Shown in pieces: positions 21,324 to 31,015 of a stretch of DNA of 64,000 bases. Origin of the DNA: Streptomyces mirabilis. GTDB lineage: Bacteria > Actinomycetota > Actinomycetes > Streptomycetales > Streptomycetaceae. A program made the translations under genes and the position numbers. Location of the stretch: positions 7,812,001-7,876,000 of the forward strand of contig NZ_JBCJKP010000001.1 of the NCBI RefSeq assembly GCF_039503195.1. The letters run 5' to 3'. The first letter of the stretch is position 1. The number at the start of each line of letters is the position of its first letter. The notes beneath the pieces are model-generated. The model was not told the DNA's origin. It saw only the letters and a list, made by a program, of their open reading frames with translations, and made no database searches.

Positions 21324-22589
21324 GTGTTGTGTCCTCATGGCCTTCCCGCAGAAGGCACTTCGATCGCGCCCACCGCTACGGTCGCCCCCGTCGCCCCCGT
21401 CGCCCCCGTCGCCCCCGTCGCCCCCGTCGCCCCCGTCGCCCCCGTCGCCCCCGTCACGCCGCTCGCGACCTCGACACGACCGCCCGTCGTACGACGGCTG
21501 CCCGACCCCCCGAGCCTGCTCACCCCCGGCATCGAACGCGACCCGTACCCCCTGTACCGCACCCTGCGCCAGAAGTTCCCGCTCGTGTACGACCGGCCGT
21601 TCGGCGCGTGGTTGGTCAGCCGCTACGCCGATGTACGCGCCGCCCTCGCCGACCCCCGGCTCGTCGCGGCGCCGCCCGGACGCACCCTGGCCCACCTGGA
21701 GGGCGGCACGCACAGCGCGCACCGGGCGCTCGTCTCACCGGCGTTCCGCGGGCACGCCCTGACCGCGCTGACCGCCGGGGTCGAACGGACGGCGTACGTC
21801 CTCGCCCGCCGCCTCGCCGACCGCCGGGAGGCCGACCTCGTCGCCGAGTTCTGCCACTGGCTGCCCACCGCGGCGGCCGTCGCCGCGCTCGGGCTGCCGT
21901 ACGAGGACACCGCGCGCGTGCACGCCTGGTGCCGCACGGGCCTCGACCACCTCGGCGGCCACCACCCCGAGCTCGACGCCTTCCTGCTCCCGTACATCGC
22001 CCGTCGGCGCGCCCACCCGGGCGACGATCTGCTCTCCGCGCTGTGCACGGCGCGGGCGGACGGGTGCCCGCTGTCCGACGAGTCGGTGGCGGGGATCGCG
22101 GGGACGCTCCTCGGCGCGGGCGGCGAGGCGACCGCGCACGCGCTGGCGTCGTTCCTCGCCAACCTCCTCGACCACCCCGGCCAGCTGGCGCTGGTTCGCG
22201 CACGCCCCGAGCTGACGGCCGGGGCCTGGGCCGAGTCGCTGCGCCGCGATCCCCCGCTGCACATCGTGCTGCGCCGGGCCGTCGAGCCGGTCGGCGCGGT
22301 ACCCGTGGGCGCCACCGTGGCCTGTCTGCTGGGCGCCGCGGGCCGCGACCCGGCCCGGTTCGCCGACCCGGACCGCTACGACGTCTTCCGGCCCGACCCC
22401 GGGCAGCTCGCGTACGGTTCCGGACGCCACTTCTGCCCGGGCGCGCTGCTCGCCCGGCTCACCGCGGAACACGGCCTGCGCGCCCTGTTCGCCGCCCTCC
22501 CGGAGCTGCGCAGGTCCCCGGGTTTTCGCCCCGTCGTGGAGGGCCTGATCAGCCGCTCTCCCCGGAACCTGCTGGTCCGTCTGCGCTGA
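21324..22589 (+). CDS. Cytochrome P450
   Basis: A soluble bacterial P450 of 421 residues. Family motifs: LLGAGGEATAHAL (I-helix oxygen-activation groove), ESLRRDP (ExxR), and YGSGRHFCPGALLAR (heme loop with the thiolate Cys). GTG 21324 was chosen because GGGAGG is six bases upstream; earlier open frame is non-coding. Residues about 20-43 are eight Val-Ala-Pro triplets from a 9-bp DNA repeat, a Pro-rich extension P450s do not need. No ferredoxin or biosynthetic gene is adjacent, so the substrate is unknown. The 3' end overlaps treY by 41 bp. Confidence 0.93.
   Translation: MLCPHGLPAEGTSIAPTATVAPVAPVAPVAPVAPVAPVAPVAPVTPLATSTRPPVVRRLPDPPSLLTPGIERDPYPLYRTLRQKFPLVYDRPFGAWLVSRYADVRAALADPRLVAAPPGRTLAHLEGGTHSAHRALVSPAFRGHALTALTAGVERTAYVLARRLADRREADLVAEFCHWLPTAAAVAALGLPYEDTARVHAWCRTGLDHLGGHHPELDAFLLPYIARRRAHPGDDLLSALCTARADGCPLSDESVAGIAGTLLGAGGEATAHALASFLANLLDHPGQLALVRARPELTAGAWAESLRRDPPLHIVLRRAVEPVGAVPVGATVACLLGAAGRDPARFADPDRYDVFRPDPGQLAYGSGRHFCPGALLARLTAEHGLRALFAALPELRRSPGFRPVVEGLISRSPRNLLVRLR
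21381..21452 (+). repeat. Eight tandem 9-bp repeats in the P450 N-terminus
   Basis: GTCGCCCCC eight times without change, encoding (Val-Ala-Pro)8. Being in multiples of three, copy-number change keeps the frame, so strains may differ in length here. Confidence 0.95.
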
Positions 22590-24954
22590 CCCGCTCCAGA
22601 AGGACCACCGGCGACGGCTCGAAAAGCTCCGCCACACGTGTGTGCCCCGTGAATTCCCGCTCCGGGTCGAGCACGTCCGTCCACCGCCCCTCCGGGAGCG
22701 CGAGCCGGGTGTCGCGCCAGCCGCCCTCCTCCGCCAGGCGCAGCGAAAGCCGGGTGACGGCGGAAATCACCTCCCCGGAGCGGACGAACGCCGTGCAGTG
22801 CGCGGCGCCCGGCCCCTCCGCCGTCAGCGGTACGTACGTCGCCGCGTCGCCGAAGACCTCGGGACGCCGCCCGCGCAGCCGCAGCGCCGCCGTGGTGAGC
22901 GCGGCCTTCGCCGAGGCGTGCTCCGGGGGCGCGAACGGCTCCCGGTTGTCCGGGTCCACCAGCGCCAGGTACTCGCCCTCGGTGCCCTGGTAGACGTCGG
23001 GCACCCCGGGCATCGTCAGCTGGACCAGAGCGGCCCCCAGGACGTTCGCCCGGACGTGCGGGGCGAGCGAGGCCCGGAAGTCGGCCACGTGCCGCCCGGG
23101 CGGCCCGCAGGGGCCCGCCGCGACGAAGGACGCCACCGACTCCTCGTACGCGGGGTTCTGCTCGGTCCAGGAGGTGTGCAGCCCTGCTTCCCGGACGTGC
23201 TTGAGCAGTGCCCCCTGGACGCGTTCCGCGTCGGCCGGACCCAGCCCGAACACCGTCTGCCACGCGGCCCACGCAGGCTGCGGGTCGGGTACGCCCGTCG
23301 TCCCCTCGCGGGTCACCTCGGCCAGCACGTCCGCCCACCGCTCGGGGCACTGGGTGAGCACCGAGAGGGCGGCGCGGACATCGGCGCTGCGTTTGGTGTC
23401 GTGCGTGGACAGGGCGGTGCCGGTGGCGGGCCAGTCGCGCTGCACGCGCGCGCAGTAGGCGTGGAAGTCCTCCGGGGACACGGCCGGAGCGCCCGGGTTG
23501 CCGCCCACCTCGTTGGCCGACAGCAGGGGCACATAGCGGTAGAACGCGGTGTCCTCCACGGACTTCGCCCGCAGCGCGGACGAGGTCTGCGCGAACCGGG
23601 CCCTGAACTCCGCGTGCTCGGGTCCGTCACCGGCCCGCCCGAGCAGCAGGTCCCGCACGACGTCCACGGCGTGCGCCTCCTCCGGCACCGTGAAGACCGC
23701 CCGGGCCTCCTCGGCGGCCTCCTCCGTCACGACGAGGGAGGCGTCCGTGGACGGATACGGCCGGTACACCTCGACGCGCACCAGGAGCTCCCGCAGCGCG
23801 GTGCCCAGGGCCCACGGGGCGTGGTCGCGCGGTTCCGGGTCGGGGGAGTTGGCGCACAGTCGGCTCGCCACGCGCGTGAGGCGGTCGAACTCCGTGGCCA
23901 GCTCGTGCGTGATCACCTTGTACGCCGCCCGGCGCACCGTCGCCTCCCAGCTGCCGCCCCGATCGGCCTGGGGGGCCGCGAACCGCCGGTACTGGCCGAG
24001 GAGTTCCCCCGCGCCCGCCGGGTCCGTGAAGAGGCCGTCGACGTGCCGCAGGGCGTCGTAGCCCGTGGTGCCCGCGACGGGCCAGGCGGCGGGCAGCGGC
24101 TCGCCGTCCGCGAGGATCTTCTCGACCACCGTCCAGCGCCCGCCGGTCGCCTCGTGGAGGCGGCGCAGATAGGCGTCGGGGTCCGCCAGGCCGTCGGGGT
24201 GGTCGATGCGCAGTCCCTCGACCACTCCCTCGTCGAGGAGCTCCAGGATCTTCGCGTGGGTCGCCGCGAACACCTCCGGGTCCTCGACGCGCACGCCGAT
24301 GAGCTCCGAAATGCTGAAGAAGCGACGGTAGTTGAGGTCGGTGCGGGCCAGTCGCCACCAGGCCGGGCGGTACCACTGGGCGTCGAGGAGCTCCGGCAGC
24401 GGCAGGCCCGCGGTGCCCTCGCGCAGCGGAAACACGTGGTCGTAGTAGCGCAGTACGTCGCCGTCCACCTTGAGGTGGTCGATTTCCACGCCGAGCCGGC
24501 CCCCGAGCACCGGCAGCAGCAGCCGGCCGCCGCCGGCGTCCCAGTCGATGTCGAACCAGCGCGCGTACGGCGACTCGGGGCCCTCGCGCAGTACCTCCCA
24601 CAGGGCGTGGTTGTGGCGGGGGGCCATCGCCATGTGGTTCGGCACGATGTCCACGACCAGGCCGAGGCCGTGTTCCCGTGCCGTGCGGGCGAGGGCGCGC
24701 AGCCCCTCCTCGCCGCCCAGTTCACCCCGTACACGCGCGTGGTCCACCACGTCGTAGCCGTGCGTCGAGCCGGGGACCGACTCCAGGACGGGGGACAGGT
24801 GCAGATGGGAGACGCCGAGCGAGGCCAGGTACGGCACGGCGGCCGCGGCGGCCCCGAAGGGGAACTCCGGCTGCAGCTGCAGCCGGTAGGTGGCGGTGGG
24901 CGCGGCGGGTACCACCGGGGCAGGGTTCTCCCGTTCGGGACGCTCAGGTGTCAT
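22549..24954 (-). CDS. treY: Maltooligosyl trehalose synthase
   Basis: A GH13 enzyme of 801 residues that isomerises the reducing-end alpha-1,4 bond of malto-oligosaccharides to alpha,alpha-1,1, giving maltooligosyl-trehalose. Motifs: VVDIVPNHMA, GLRIDHPDGL (nucleophile), TVVEKIL (acid) and STHDTKRSADVRA (third Asp), plus the long insertion typical of TreY. ATG 24954 lies 60 bp after treX on the same strand, so treX-treY is an operon. TreZ, the next enzyme, is encoded 6 kb further on. Confidence 0.96.
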   Translation of the reverse strand: MTPERPERENPAPVVPAAPTATYRLQLQPEFPFGAAAAAVPYLASLGVSHLHLSPVLESVPGSTHGYDVVDHARVRGELGGEEGLRALARTAREHGLGLVVDIVPNHMAMAPRHNHALWEVLREGPESPYARWFDIDWDAGGGRLLLPVLGGRLGVEIDHLKVDGDVLRYYDHVFPLREGTAGLPLPELLDAQWYRPAWWRLARTDLNYRRFFSISELIGVRVEDPEVFAATHAKILELLDEGVVEGLRIDHPDGLADPDAYLRRLHEATGGRWTVVEKILADGEPLPAAWPVAGTTGYDALRHVDGLFTDPAGAGELLGQYRRFAAPQADRGGSWEATVRRAAYKVITHELATEFDRLTRVASRLCANSPDPEPRDHAPWALGTALRELLVRVEVYRPYPSTDASLVVTEEAAEEARAVFTVPEEAHAVDVVRDLLLGRAGDGPEHAEFRARFAQTSSALRAKSVEDTAFYRYVPLLSANEVGGNPGAPAVSPEDFHAYCARVQRDWPATGTALSTHDTKRSADVRAALSVLTQCPERWADVLAEVTREGTTGVPDPQPAWAAWQTVFGLGPADAERVQGALLKHVREAGLHTSWTEQNPAYEESVASFVAAGPCGPPGRHVADFRASLAPHVRANVLGAALVQLTMPGVPDVYQGTEGEYLALVDPDNREPFAPPEHASAKAALTTAALRLRGRRPEVFGDAATYVPLTAEGPGAAHCTAFVRSGEVISAVTRLSLRLAEEGGWRDTRLALPEGRWTDVLDPEREFTGHTRVAELFEPSPVVLLERVSADGPAGSGESG

Positions 24955-25014
24955 GGAAACCTACGTACCCGCCTCGTCCTCTTTCGTGTCATCGACGTAC
25001 GTCCGAATGACCGG

Positions 25015-27123
25015 CTACGCGGGCCGTTGCAGCACGGTCAGGCTTCGGTCGAGCAGGGTCAGCCGGTCGCCGGCCTGGACCTTCGCGCCCGTGCCCGCCG
25101 CCACCCCGTCCGGGAGGGCCGTGTCGACGACCACCTGCCACTGCCGCCCGTGGTTGACCGGAACCACGAACTCCAGGGGCTTGGGTGAGGCGTTGAACAT
25201 CAGCAGGAAGGAGTCGTCGGCGATGTGCTCACCGCGCGGGCCCGGCTCGGAGATCGCGTTGCCGTTGAGGAAGACCGACAGCGCCTGCGCCTGCGTGGAC
25301 CCCCAGTCGCGCTGGGTCATCTCGGTGCCCGCCGGGGTGAACCACGCGATGTCGGACAGCTCGTCGTGGGTGCCCTGGACGGGGCGGCCGTGGAAGAACC
25401 GGCGCCGCCGGAAGACCGGATGGTCGCGGCGCAGCCACACCATCGCGCGCGTGAAGTCCAGCAGCTCGCCGTCGTTGTCGGGCCACGGCACCCAGGCCAG
25501 CTCACTGTCCTGGCAGTAGGCGTTGTTGTTGCCGTTCTGGGTGCGCGCGAACTCGTCGCCGTGGCTGAGCATCGGCACGCCCTGGGAGAGCATCAGCGTC
25601 GCGATGAAGTTGCGCTTCTGACGGGCCCGCAGCGCGAGTACGGCCGCGTCGTCGGTGTCGCCCTCGGCGCCGCAGTTCCAGGACCGGTTGTGGCTCTCGC
25701 CGTCGCGGTTGTCCTCGCCGTTGGCCTCGTTGTGCTTGTTGTTGTAGGAGACGAGGTCGTTGAGCGTGAACCCGTCGTGGCAGGTGACGAAGTTGATGGA
25801 GGCGAGGGGACGGCGGCCGTCGTCCTGATAGAGGTCGGAGGAGCCGGTCAGCCGCGAGGCGAACTCCGCCAGCGTGCGCGGCTCGCCGCGCCACAGGTCC
25901 CGTACGGTGTCGCGGTACTTGCCGTTCCACTCGGTCCACAGGGGCGGGAAGTTGCCCACCTGGTAGCCGCCCTCGCCGACGTCCCAGGGCTCGGCGATCA
26001 GCTTCACCTGGGAGACCACCGGATCCTGCTGGACCAGATCGAAGAACGACGACAGCCGGTCCACCTCGTGGAACTGGCGGGCCAGCGTGGCCGCGAGGTC
26101 GAAGCGGAAGCCGTCGACGTGCATCTCGGTGACCCAGTAGCGCAGCGAGTCCATGATCAGCTGGAGCACGTGCGGGGAGCGCATGAGGAGCGAGTTGCCG
26201 GTCCCCGTGGTGTCCATGTAGTAGCGGGGATCGTCCGCGAGGCGGTAGTACGAGGCGTTGTCGAGGCCCCTGAAGGACAGGGTCGGGCCCAGATGGTTGC
26301 CCTCGGCGGTGTGGTTGTAGACCACGTCCAGGATGACCTCGATCCCGGCCTCGTGCAGCGCCCGGACCGCGGACTTGAACTCCAGGACCTGCTGGCCGCG
26401 GTCGCCCCAGGACGCGTAGGTGTTGTGCGGGGCGAAGAAGCCGATCGTGTTGTAGCCCCAGTAGTTGTTGAGGCCCATCTCCACCAGTCGGTGGTCGTTC
26501 ACGAACTGGTGTACGGGCATCAGCTCCAGCGCCGTGACACCGAGCTCCGTCAGGTGTTCGATGATCGCCGGGTGGGCGAGCGCCGCGTAGGTGCCGCGCA
26601 GTTCCTCGGGCAGCGCCGGATGCTGCATCGTCAGGCCCTTCACATGGGCCTCGTAGATCACCGTGTGGTGGTACTCGGTGCGCGGGCGCCGGTCGTCGCC
26701 CCAGTCGAAGTAGGGGTTGACCACGACCGAGGTCATGGTGTGCGGCGCCGAGTCCAGGTCGTTGCGCTTGTCGGGCGCCCCGAACGGATAGCTGTACACC
26801 TCCTCGCCCCATTTGATCGAGCCACTGATCGCACGCGCGTACGGATCCAGCAGCAGCTTCGCGGAGTTGACGCGCTGTCCGCGTTCGGGCGCGTACCGTC
26901 CGTGCACCCGGAACCCGTACCGCTGCCCGGGCATGATCCCCGGCAGATACGCGTGCCGCACGAACGCGTCGCTCTCGCGCAGTTCGACCGCCGTCTCCGA
27001 GCCGTCGTCCTGCAGCAGACACAGCTCGATCCGGTCGGCGGCCTCCGAGAAGACCGCGAAATTGGTACCGGCGCCGTCGTACGTGGCACCGAGTGGATAT
27101 GCCTCTCCAGGCCAGACCTGCAT
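25015..27123 (-). CDS. treX: Glycogen debranching enzyme GlgX/TreX
   Basis: A GH13 isoamylase-type enzyme of 702 residues that removes alpha-1,6 branches from glycogen and supplies linear chains to TreY. An N-terminal CBM48 (about 1-120) precedes the barrel. Motifs: VILDVVYNHTAEG, GFRFDLAATLAR (nucleophile Asp), LIAEPWDVG (acid Glu) and VTCHDGFTLNDLVSY (third Asp). GGAAGAG lies 8 bases before ATG 27123. First gene of treX-treY. Confidence 0.95.
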   Translation of the reverse strand: MQVWPGEAYPLGATYDGAGTNFAVFSEAADRIELCLLQDDGSETAVELRESDAFVRHAYLPGIMPGQRYGFRVHGRYAPERGQRVNSAKLLLDPYARAISGSIKWGEEVYSYPFGAPDKRNDLDSAPHTMTSVVVNPYFDWGDDRRPRTEYHHTVIYEAHVKGLTMQHPALPEELRGTYAALAHPAIIEHLTELGVTALELMPVHQFVNDHRLVEMGLNNYWGYNTIGFFAPHNTYASWGDRGQQVLEFKSAVRALHEAGIEVILDVVYNHTAEGNHLGPTLSFRGLDNASYYRLADDPRYYMDTTGTGNSLLMRSPHVLQLIMDSLRYWVTEMHVDGFRFDLAATLARQFHEVDRLSSFFDLVQQDPVVSQVKLIAEPWDVGEGGYQVGNFPPLWTEWNGKYRDTVRDLWRGEPRTLAEFASRLTGSSDLYQDDGRRPLASINFVTCHDGFTLNDLVSYNNKHNEANGEDNRDGESHNRSWNCGAEGDTDDAAVLALRARQKRNFIATLMLSQGVPMLSHGDEFARTQNGNNNAYCQDSELAWVPWPDNDGELLDFTRAMVWLRRDHPVFRRRRFFHGRPVQGTHDELSDIAWFTPAGTEMTQRDWGSTQAQALSVFLNGNAISEPGPRGEHIADDSFLLMFNASPKPLEFVVPVNHGRQWQVVVDTALPDGVAAGTGAKVQAGDRLTLLDRSLTVLQRPA

Positions 27124-27301
27124 GGATACGACTCTTCCAGTAGTGCCGCGCCCCTGGGGGCAACTCGGAGTCGAGTCTCCCCGAAACTGAGGGAACCTCC
27201 TATGACTTATGTCCCTCTTACCCGCTGACCAGGCATACGTCGTATGCCGAACCAGTGGGGCTCAGATCACTCCTGGAGAAACAGAGGGAGTAGGGGGAAA
27301 T

Positions 27302-28117
27302 GTGCGCAAGATAGTGCACCGCCATCTGGGAAAGGTGGTGGCGGGTGCCGCCGTCGCGGTGGCCGGGACGGCCGTGATGGTCGGGATCACCCTTCCGGGC
27401 TCGGCGGGGGCCGATGAGAGTTCGGGCGGCCTGCGCGGCGGCAGCCAGGCCGCACAGCAGGCGGGACAGGGACAGGGGCGGACGGCCGTCGAGCCCGGTG
27501 TCGTCGAGCGGGCCCCGGCCGAGGGCGACAAGGGCACCGGCCGTGACCCGCTGACCGACGACGAGACCAAGCGGGTCGAACAGATCGCGCTGAACCGGCA
27601 GTTGCTGACCTCCGGCGAGAACGTCGAGGGGCAGCGCGGCCCGCAGCGCATCGGTGTCGACCTCGCCGACCCGGAGGAGAACGAACTCGACGACCCGAAC
27701 GCGCCGCGCCGCGCCGACGTCACGTTCTACGACTACAAGGACGACACGCTCGTCACGAAGACGGTCAACCTCGGCAGCGGGAAGGTCGAGCGGACGGACA
27801 CCCAGCACGGTGTCCAGCCGCCCATCAGCCGCGACGAGATGGTCGAGGCCGCGAAACTGCTGATCGCCGACCCGCTCGGCGCGGGCCTGCGGGCCGACTA
27901 CAAGGACGCCACCGGCAAGGAACTCACCTCGCCCGACCAGCTGACGCTGAACAGCATGGTCTACCGGGCGACCTCCGGTGCCCAGCCCGCCCTCCTCGGG
28001 AAGTGCGGCGAGCACCGCTGCGTGAGGCTGTTCCCGAAGGTCCTGAACGGGTCCTGGATCGATGCCCGTCAACTGGTGATCGATCTGAGCGCTCGCAAGG
28101 TCGGCAAGCTCGGCTGA
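27302..28117 (+). CDS. Secreted protein resembling copper-amine-oxidase N-terminal domains
   Basis: A 271-residue exported protein with a signal segment (about 5-40: GKVVAGAAVAVAGTAVMVGI..GSAGA). A Gly/Gln-rich linker and a domain (about 90-270) with the sequence style of amine-oxidase N2/N3 domains follow: RADVTFYDYKDDTLVTKTVNL, then QPPISRDEMVEAAKLLIADP. GTG 27302 follows AGGGGG. The next gene, 96 bp downstream, encodes the catalytic amine-oxidase domain without N2/N3, so the two products may form one enzyme. That link is inference from order and resemblance. Confidence 0.7.
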   Translation: MRKIVHRHLGKVVAGAAVAVAGTAVMVGITLPGSAGADESSGGLRGGSQAAQQAGQGQGRTAVEPGVVERAPAEGDKGTGRDPLTDDETKRVEQIALNRQLLTSGENVEGQRGPQRIGVDLADPEENELDDPNAPRRADVTFYDYKDDTLVTKTVNLGSGKVERTDTQHGVQPPISRDEMVEAAKLLIADPLGAGLRADYKDATGKELTSPDQLTLNSMVYRATSGAQPALLGKCGEHRCVRLFPKVLNGSWIDARQLVIDLSARKVGKLG

Positions 28118-28213
28118 GCCGCGACCGACGCGCTCCCGGCGGCTGAGCCGCCTCCGTTCGCTTTTCCAACCCATCTCCTTCTTTCGCATGCTTTCGCAAG
28201 GAGTCTCTTCGTC

Positions 28214-29533
28214 ATGCGCGTGAACAGAATCAGTCGTGCCCGCGGCCGGACGGCGGTCGGTCTCTCGGTGGCCGCACTCGCCGTCGGCGCGACGACGGCC
28301 GCGGGTCCGGCCGTCGCCCAGCCCAAGGCCGCGCCCGCGGCGGCCCCCAGCTGCAGCACGGCGTACAAGATCGAGCAGAAGCTCTCCACCGGCACCACCT
28401 GGCGCATGTGCTGGCACTACGAGAGCGAGGCCGGGCTCGTCCTGGAGAACATCTCGTACCAGCCCAAGGGCGAGGCCCAGCCGATCAAGGTCCTCACCAG
28501 TGCCAAGCTCGGCCAGATCCATGTCCCCTACGACGACGGCAAGGCCGAGTACGACGACCTCACGGGCGCGGGCTTCGGCCAGGGTCTGATGAAGATGGCA
28601 CCCGGCGAGTGTCCCGGCGGCACCATCAAGACCGTGAAGATCCCCAACGCCTGGGACCCGCAGCACCCGAACGTCAACGGCCTGTGCACCACCACCCGTT
28701 CGCGCGGCCACGCCTACCGCATGGAGGCCGACACGGGCAACAAGGTCTTCCAGACCCAGGGCAAGGACCTGCTGATCTACACCGTCAACAAGGTCGGCTG
28801 GTACGAGTACATCAGCGAGTGGCGCTTCCAGGACGACGGCACCATCAGCATGAACATCGGTGCCACCGGCAGCCTCTCGCCCGGCGACTACGACGCGGGC
28901 GACGGCCGCGGCTGGCCCATCGGCAAGGGCGCCAAGGCCTACGCCACCAGCCACAGCCACAACGTCTTCTGGCGGCTGGACTTCGGCCTCGACGGCTCCT
29001 CCAAGAACAAGGTCGAGCAGTACGACTCCGTGGTCAGCCCGCCCCGCAACGGCAACGAGGGCCCGACCAACAAGACCACCCTCACCAAGGTCACCAAGGA
29101 ACTCGCGGGCGACGCCGCGAACATGCGCTGGTGGCGCGTTGTCAGCGACACGGGCAAGAACAAGGACAACCACGCCCGCAGTTACGAGATCGTCCCGGGC
29201 GCCACCACCAAGTACCTCGGCCGCCCCTTCACCAAGCACGACGTGTACTTCACCGAGTACAAGAAGTGCGAGCAGTTCGCCACCGACAACCTGCTCAACT
29301 GCGGCGCCGGAGCGGGCAAGTCCGTCGACACGTACGTCAACGGACAGACGCTCACCCACCCCATCGTGTGGGTCAACGTGGGCTTCCACCACATAGCGCG
29401 CGACGAGGACCAGCAGCCCATGCCCGTCCACTGGCAGGGCTTTTCCATCGCCCCGCGTGACGTCACCGCTATGAATCCGCTCACTCCGCCGGAGCTCGCC
29501 GACCAGAACGGGCATGTGGAAAACGGTAGTTGA
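28214..29533 (+). CDS. Copper amine oxidase catalytic domain, secreted
   Basis: A 439-residue exported protein with signal peptide (about 1-36, ending AVAQ) and only the C-terminal catalytic fold. WRMCWHYESEAGLVLENISY opens the domain. The region of the self-processed topaquinone Tyr reads VGWYEYISEW; the usual Asn-Tyr-Asp/Glu is here Trp-Tyr-Glu. Copper ligands: HSHNVFWRLDFGLDG (HxH) and PMPVHWQGFSIAP (third His, shifted one place from the usual V-E-H). These enzymes oxidise primary amines to aldehydes, ammonia and H2O2. AAGGAG precedes the ATG. Activity is likely but the Asn-to-Trp change casts doubt. Confidence 0.85.
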   Translation: MRVNRISRARGRTAVGLSVAALAVGATTAAGPAVAQPKAAPAAAPSCSTAYKIEQKLSTGTTWRMCWHYESEAGLVLENISYQPKGEAQPIKVLTSAKLGQIHVPYDDGKAEYDDLTGAGFGQGLMKMAPGECPGGTIKTVKIPNAWDPQHPNVNGLCTTTRSRGHAYRMEADTGNKVFQTQGKDLLIYTVNKVGWYEYISEWRFQDDGTISMNIGATGSLSPGDYDAGDGRGWPIGKGAKAYATSHSHNVFWRLDFGLDGSSKNKVEQYDSVVSPPRNGNEGPTNKTTLTKVTKELAGDAANMRWWRVVSDTGKNKDNHARSYEIVPGATTKYLGRPFTKHDVYFTEYKKCEQFATDNLLNCGAGAGKSVDTYVNGQTLTHPIVWVNVGFHHIARDEDQQPMPVHWQGFSIAPRDVTAMNPLTPPELADQNGHVENGS

Positions 29534-29646
29534 GAAACGACCTGTCCATCGGGCTGCACCGCCCGCCGCTCCCGGAGTACCCTTCCTTGATCGTTGAGTG
29601 GGGCTGACCCACGGAAGAGCTCGGGGGAGCGGAAGGCGGTGCGCGG

Positions 29647-30885
29647 GTGGGCTCGGGAGGGCTGGAGTTGCCTCCTGGTGACGAGGGTCACGAGGGGAAC
29701 TCCACAGATGTCCCACCCGGCGCGGTGTCCCTGGCGCGGCCGATGGAGATGGGATCCATTGGACCGGAACTGGACTGGGGCGCCGACGCCTGGCGTGAGG
29801 TGCGTACGCGCGCCCAGCGAGCCGGCCGTGCCTACATCTGGCTGAACCTGGTCGAACAGCGGCTGCGCGCGGTCGTGGCCGCTGTTCTGCGTCCCATCTA
29901 CGAACCCGTCCACGGCGACGACTGGGTGGTCGCCGCCGCCGGACCCGCGGGGCAGGAGTGGGTGCAGCGCGCGGTCGCCGTACGCGAAGTCAGCCGCCGC
30001 AAGGGCTACCTGCTCGACCCGGCCGACGACAACGTGCTCAGCTTCCTCACCCTGCCGCAGCTGCGCGAGCTGATGGTGCAGCACTGGCCGTGCTTCGAGC
30101 CCTACTTCGACGAGCGCCGGGACGTCGAACTCGCGCTGGACGAACTGGAAGTCACCCGGAACGTGGTCTCCCGCAACCGGGCTCTGTCCGAGGCGGTCCT
30201 GGGCCAGGCCGAGCGTGCCGCGGCCAAGCTCCTGGAGATCCTCGGCGCCGGCAGCGACGTGCCCTCCGCGCGCCGGCTGCCCGTCGACGCCGTCGAGGAC
30301 CTGGTCGGCGACCGGTACGCGGACGTGGTCGGCGTGCACTCCGACCGGGTGCGGCTGCTGCGCCAGTTCCCCGCCGAGGACCTCTTCGGCGGCGCCCGCC
30401 GCCTCGACGCCATCGGCATCGGCCTGAACCTGCTGGTGCAGAACTTCTCCGGGCGGCGGCTCGTACGCCTCGCCGAGACGGGCTGCCGGGTGCGGCTGCT
30501 CTTCCTGAACCCCGCATCCAGCGCGGTCAAGCGGCGCGAGCGCGAACTCGGTCTCAAGAGGGGCGAGTTGAGCCGAGCCGTGGAGATGAACATCCTGCAC
30601 ATGCGGCGGGTACGGGCCCGGCTGCGCGACCCCGGCGCGTTCGAGATCCAGGTGTACGACGAGACGCCACGCTTCACGGCGTACCTCGTCGACGGGGACG
30701 GCTCCGACGGCATCGCGATCGTGCAGTCGTATCTGCGTCGCGCCCGCGGTATGGAGGCGCCGGTGCTGGTCCTGCGCGGCGGCGGCCGGGTGGTCAAACC
30801 GGACGAGATAGGGGAAGAGGGACTCTTCCCGACATACCGCGAGGAGTTCGAGGTGGCCTGGGCGGATTCGCGCCCGGTGTCCTGA
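29647..30885 (+). CDS. SAV2148-family HEPN domain protein
   Basis: A 412-residue protein matching the Streptomyces SAV2148-type family. An N-terminal helical HEPN-like region (about 40-180; RAGRAYIWLNLVEQRLRAVV, SRRKGYLLDPADDN) is followed by a C-terminal part (about 225-405) with GCRVRLLFLNP and AYLVDGDGSDGIAIVQSYL, resembling the effector half of signalling or phospholipase-D-like domains. HEPN proteins often bind or cut RNA, but a canonical R-x4-6-H pair is not evident. GTG 29647 is the longest plausible start; a start some 35 codons later is possible. Confidence 0.75.
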   Translation: MGSGGLELPPGDEGHEGNSTDVPPGAVSLARPMEMGSIGPELDWGADAWREVRTRAQRAGRAYIWLNLVEQRLRAVVAAVLRPIYEPVHGDDWVVAAAGPAGQEWVQRAVAVREVSRRKGYLLDPADDNVLSFLTLPQLRELMVQHWPCFEPYFDERRDVELALDELEVTRNVVSRNRALSEAVLGQAERAAAKLLEILGAGSDVPSARRLPVDAVEDLVGDRYADVVGVHSDRVRLLRQFPAEDLFGGARRLDAIGIGLNLLVQNFSGRRLVRLAETGCRVRLLFLNPASSAVKRRERELGLKRGELSRAVEMNILHMRRVRARLRDPGAFEIQVYDETPRFTAYLVDGDGSDGIAIVQSYLRRARGMEAPVLVLRGGGRVVKPDEIGEEGLFPTYREEFEVAWADSRPVS

Positions 30886-31015
30886 AGTGTCGCCCCGACG
30901 GGGGTCGTGACGTGGTGTCCGGCGCGGGAAGCGGAACGCGGTCCTCGGACTGTCAGTGGCTCGTGCGATCGTGGAGACCACTGGGGGAAAGCACCACGAA
31001 GAAGGGGGGCCGCCC

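Noticed and set aside
17794..22589. A biosynthetic gene cluster formed by the peptidases, inhibitor and P450
   Set aside because: No scaffold enzyme, precursor peptide, ferredoxin or transporter; the genes point in different directions.
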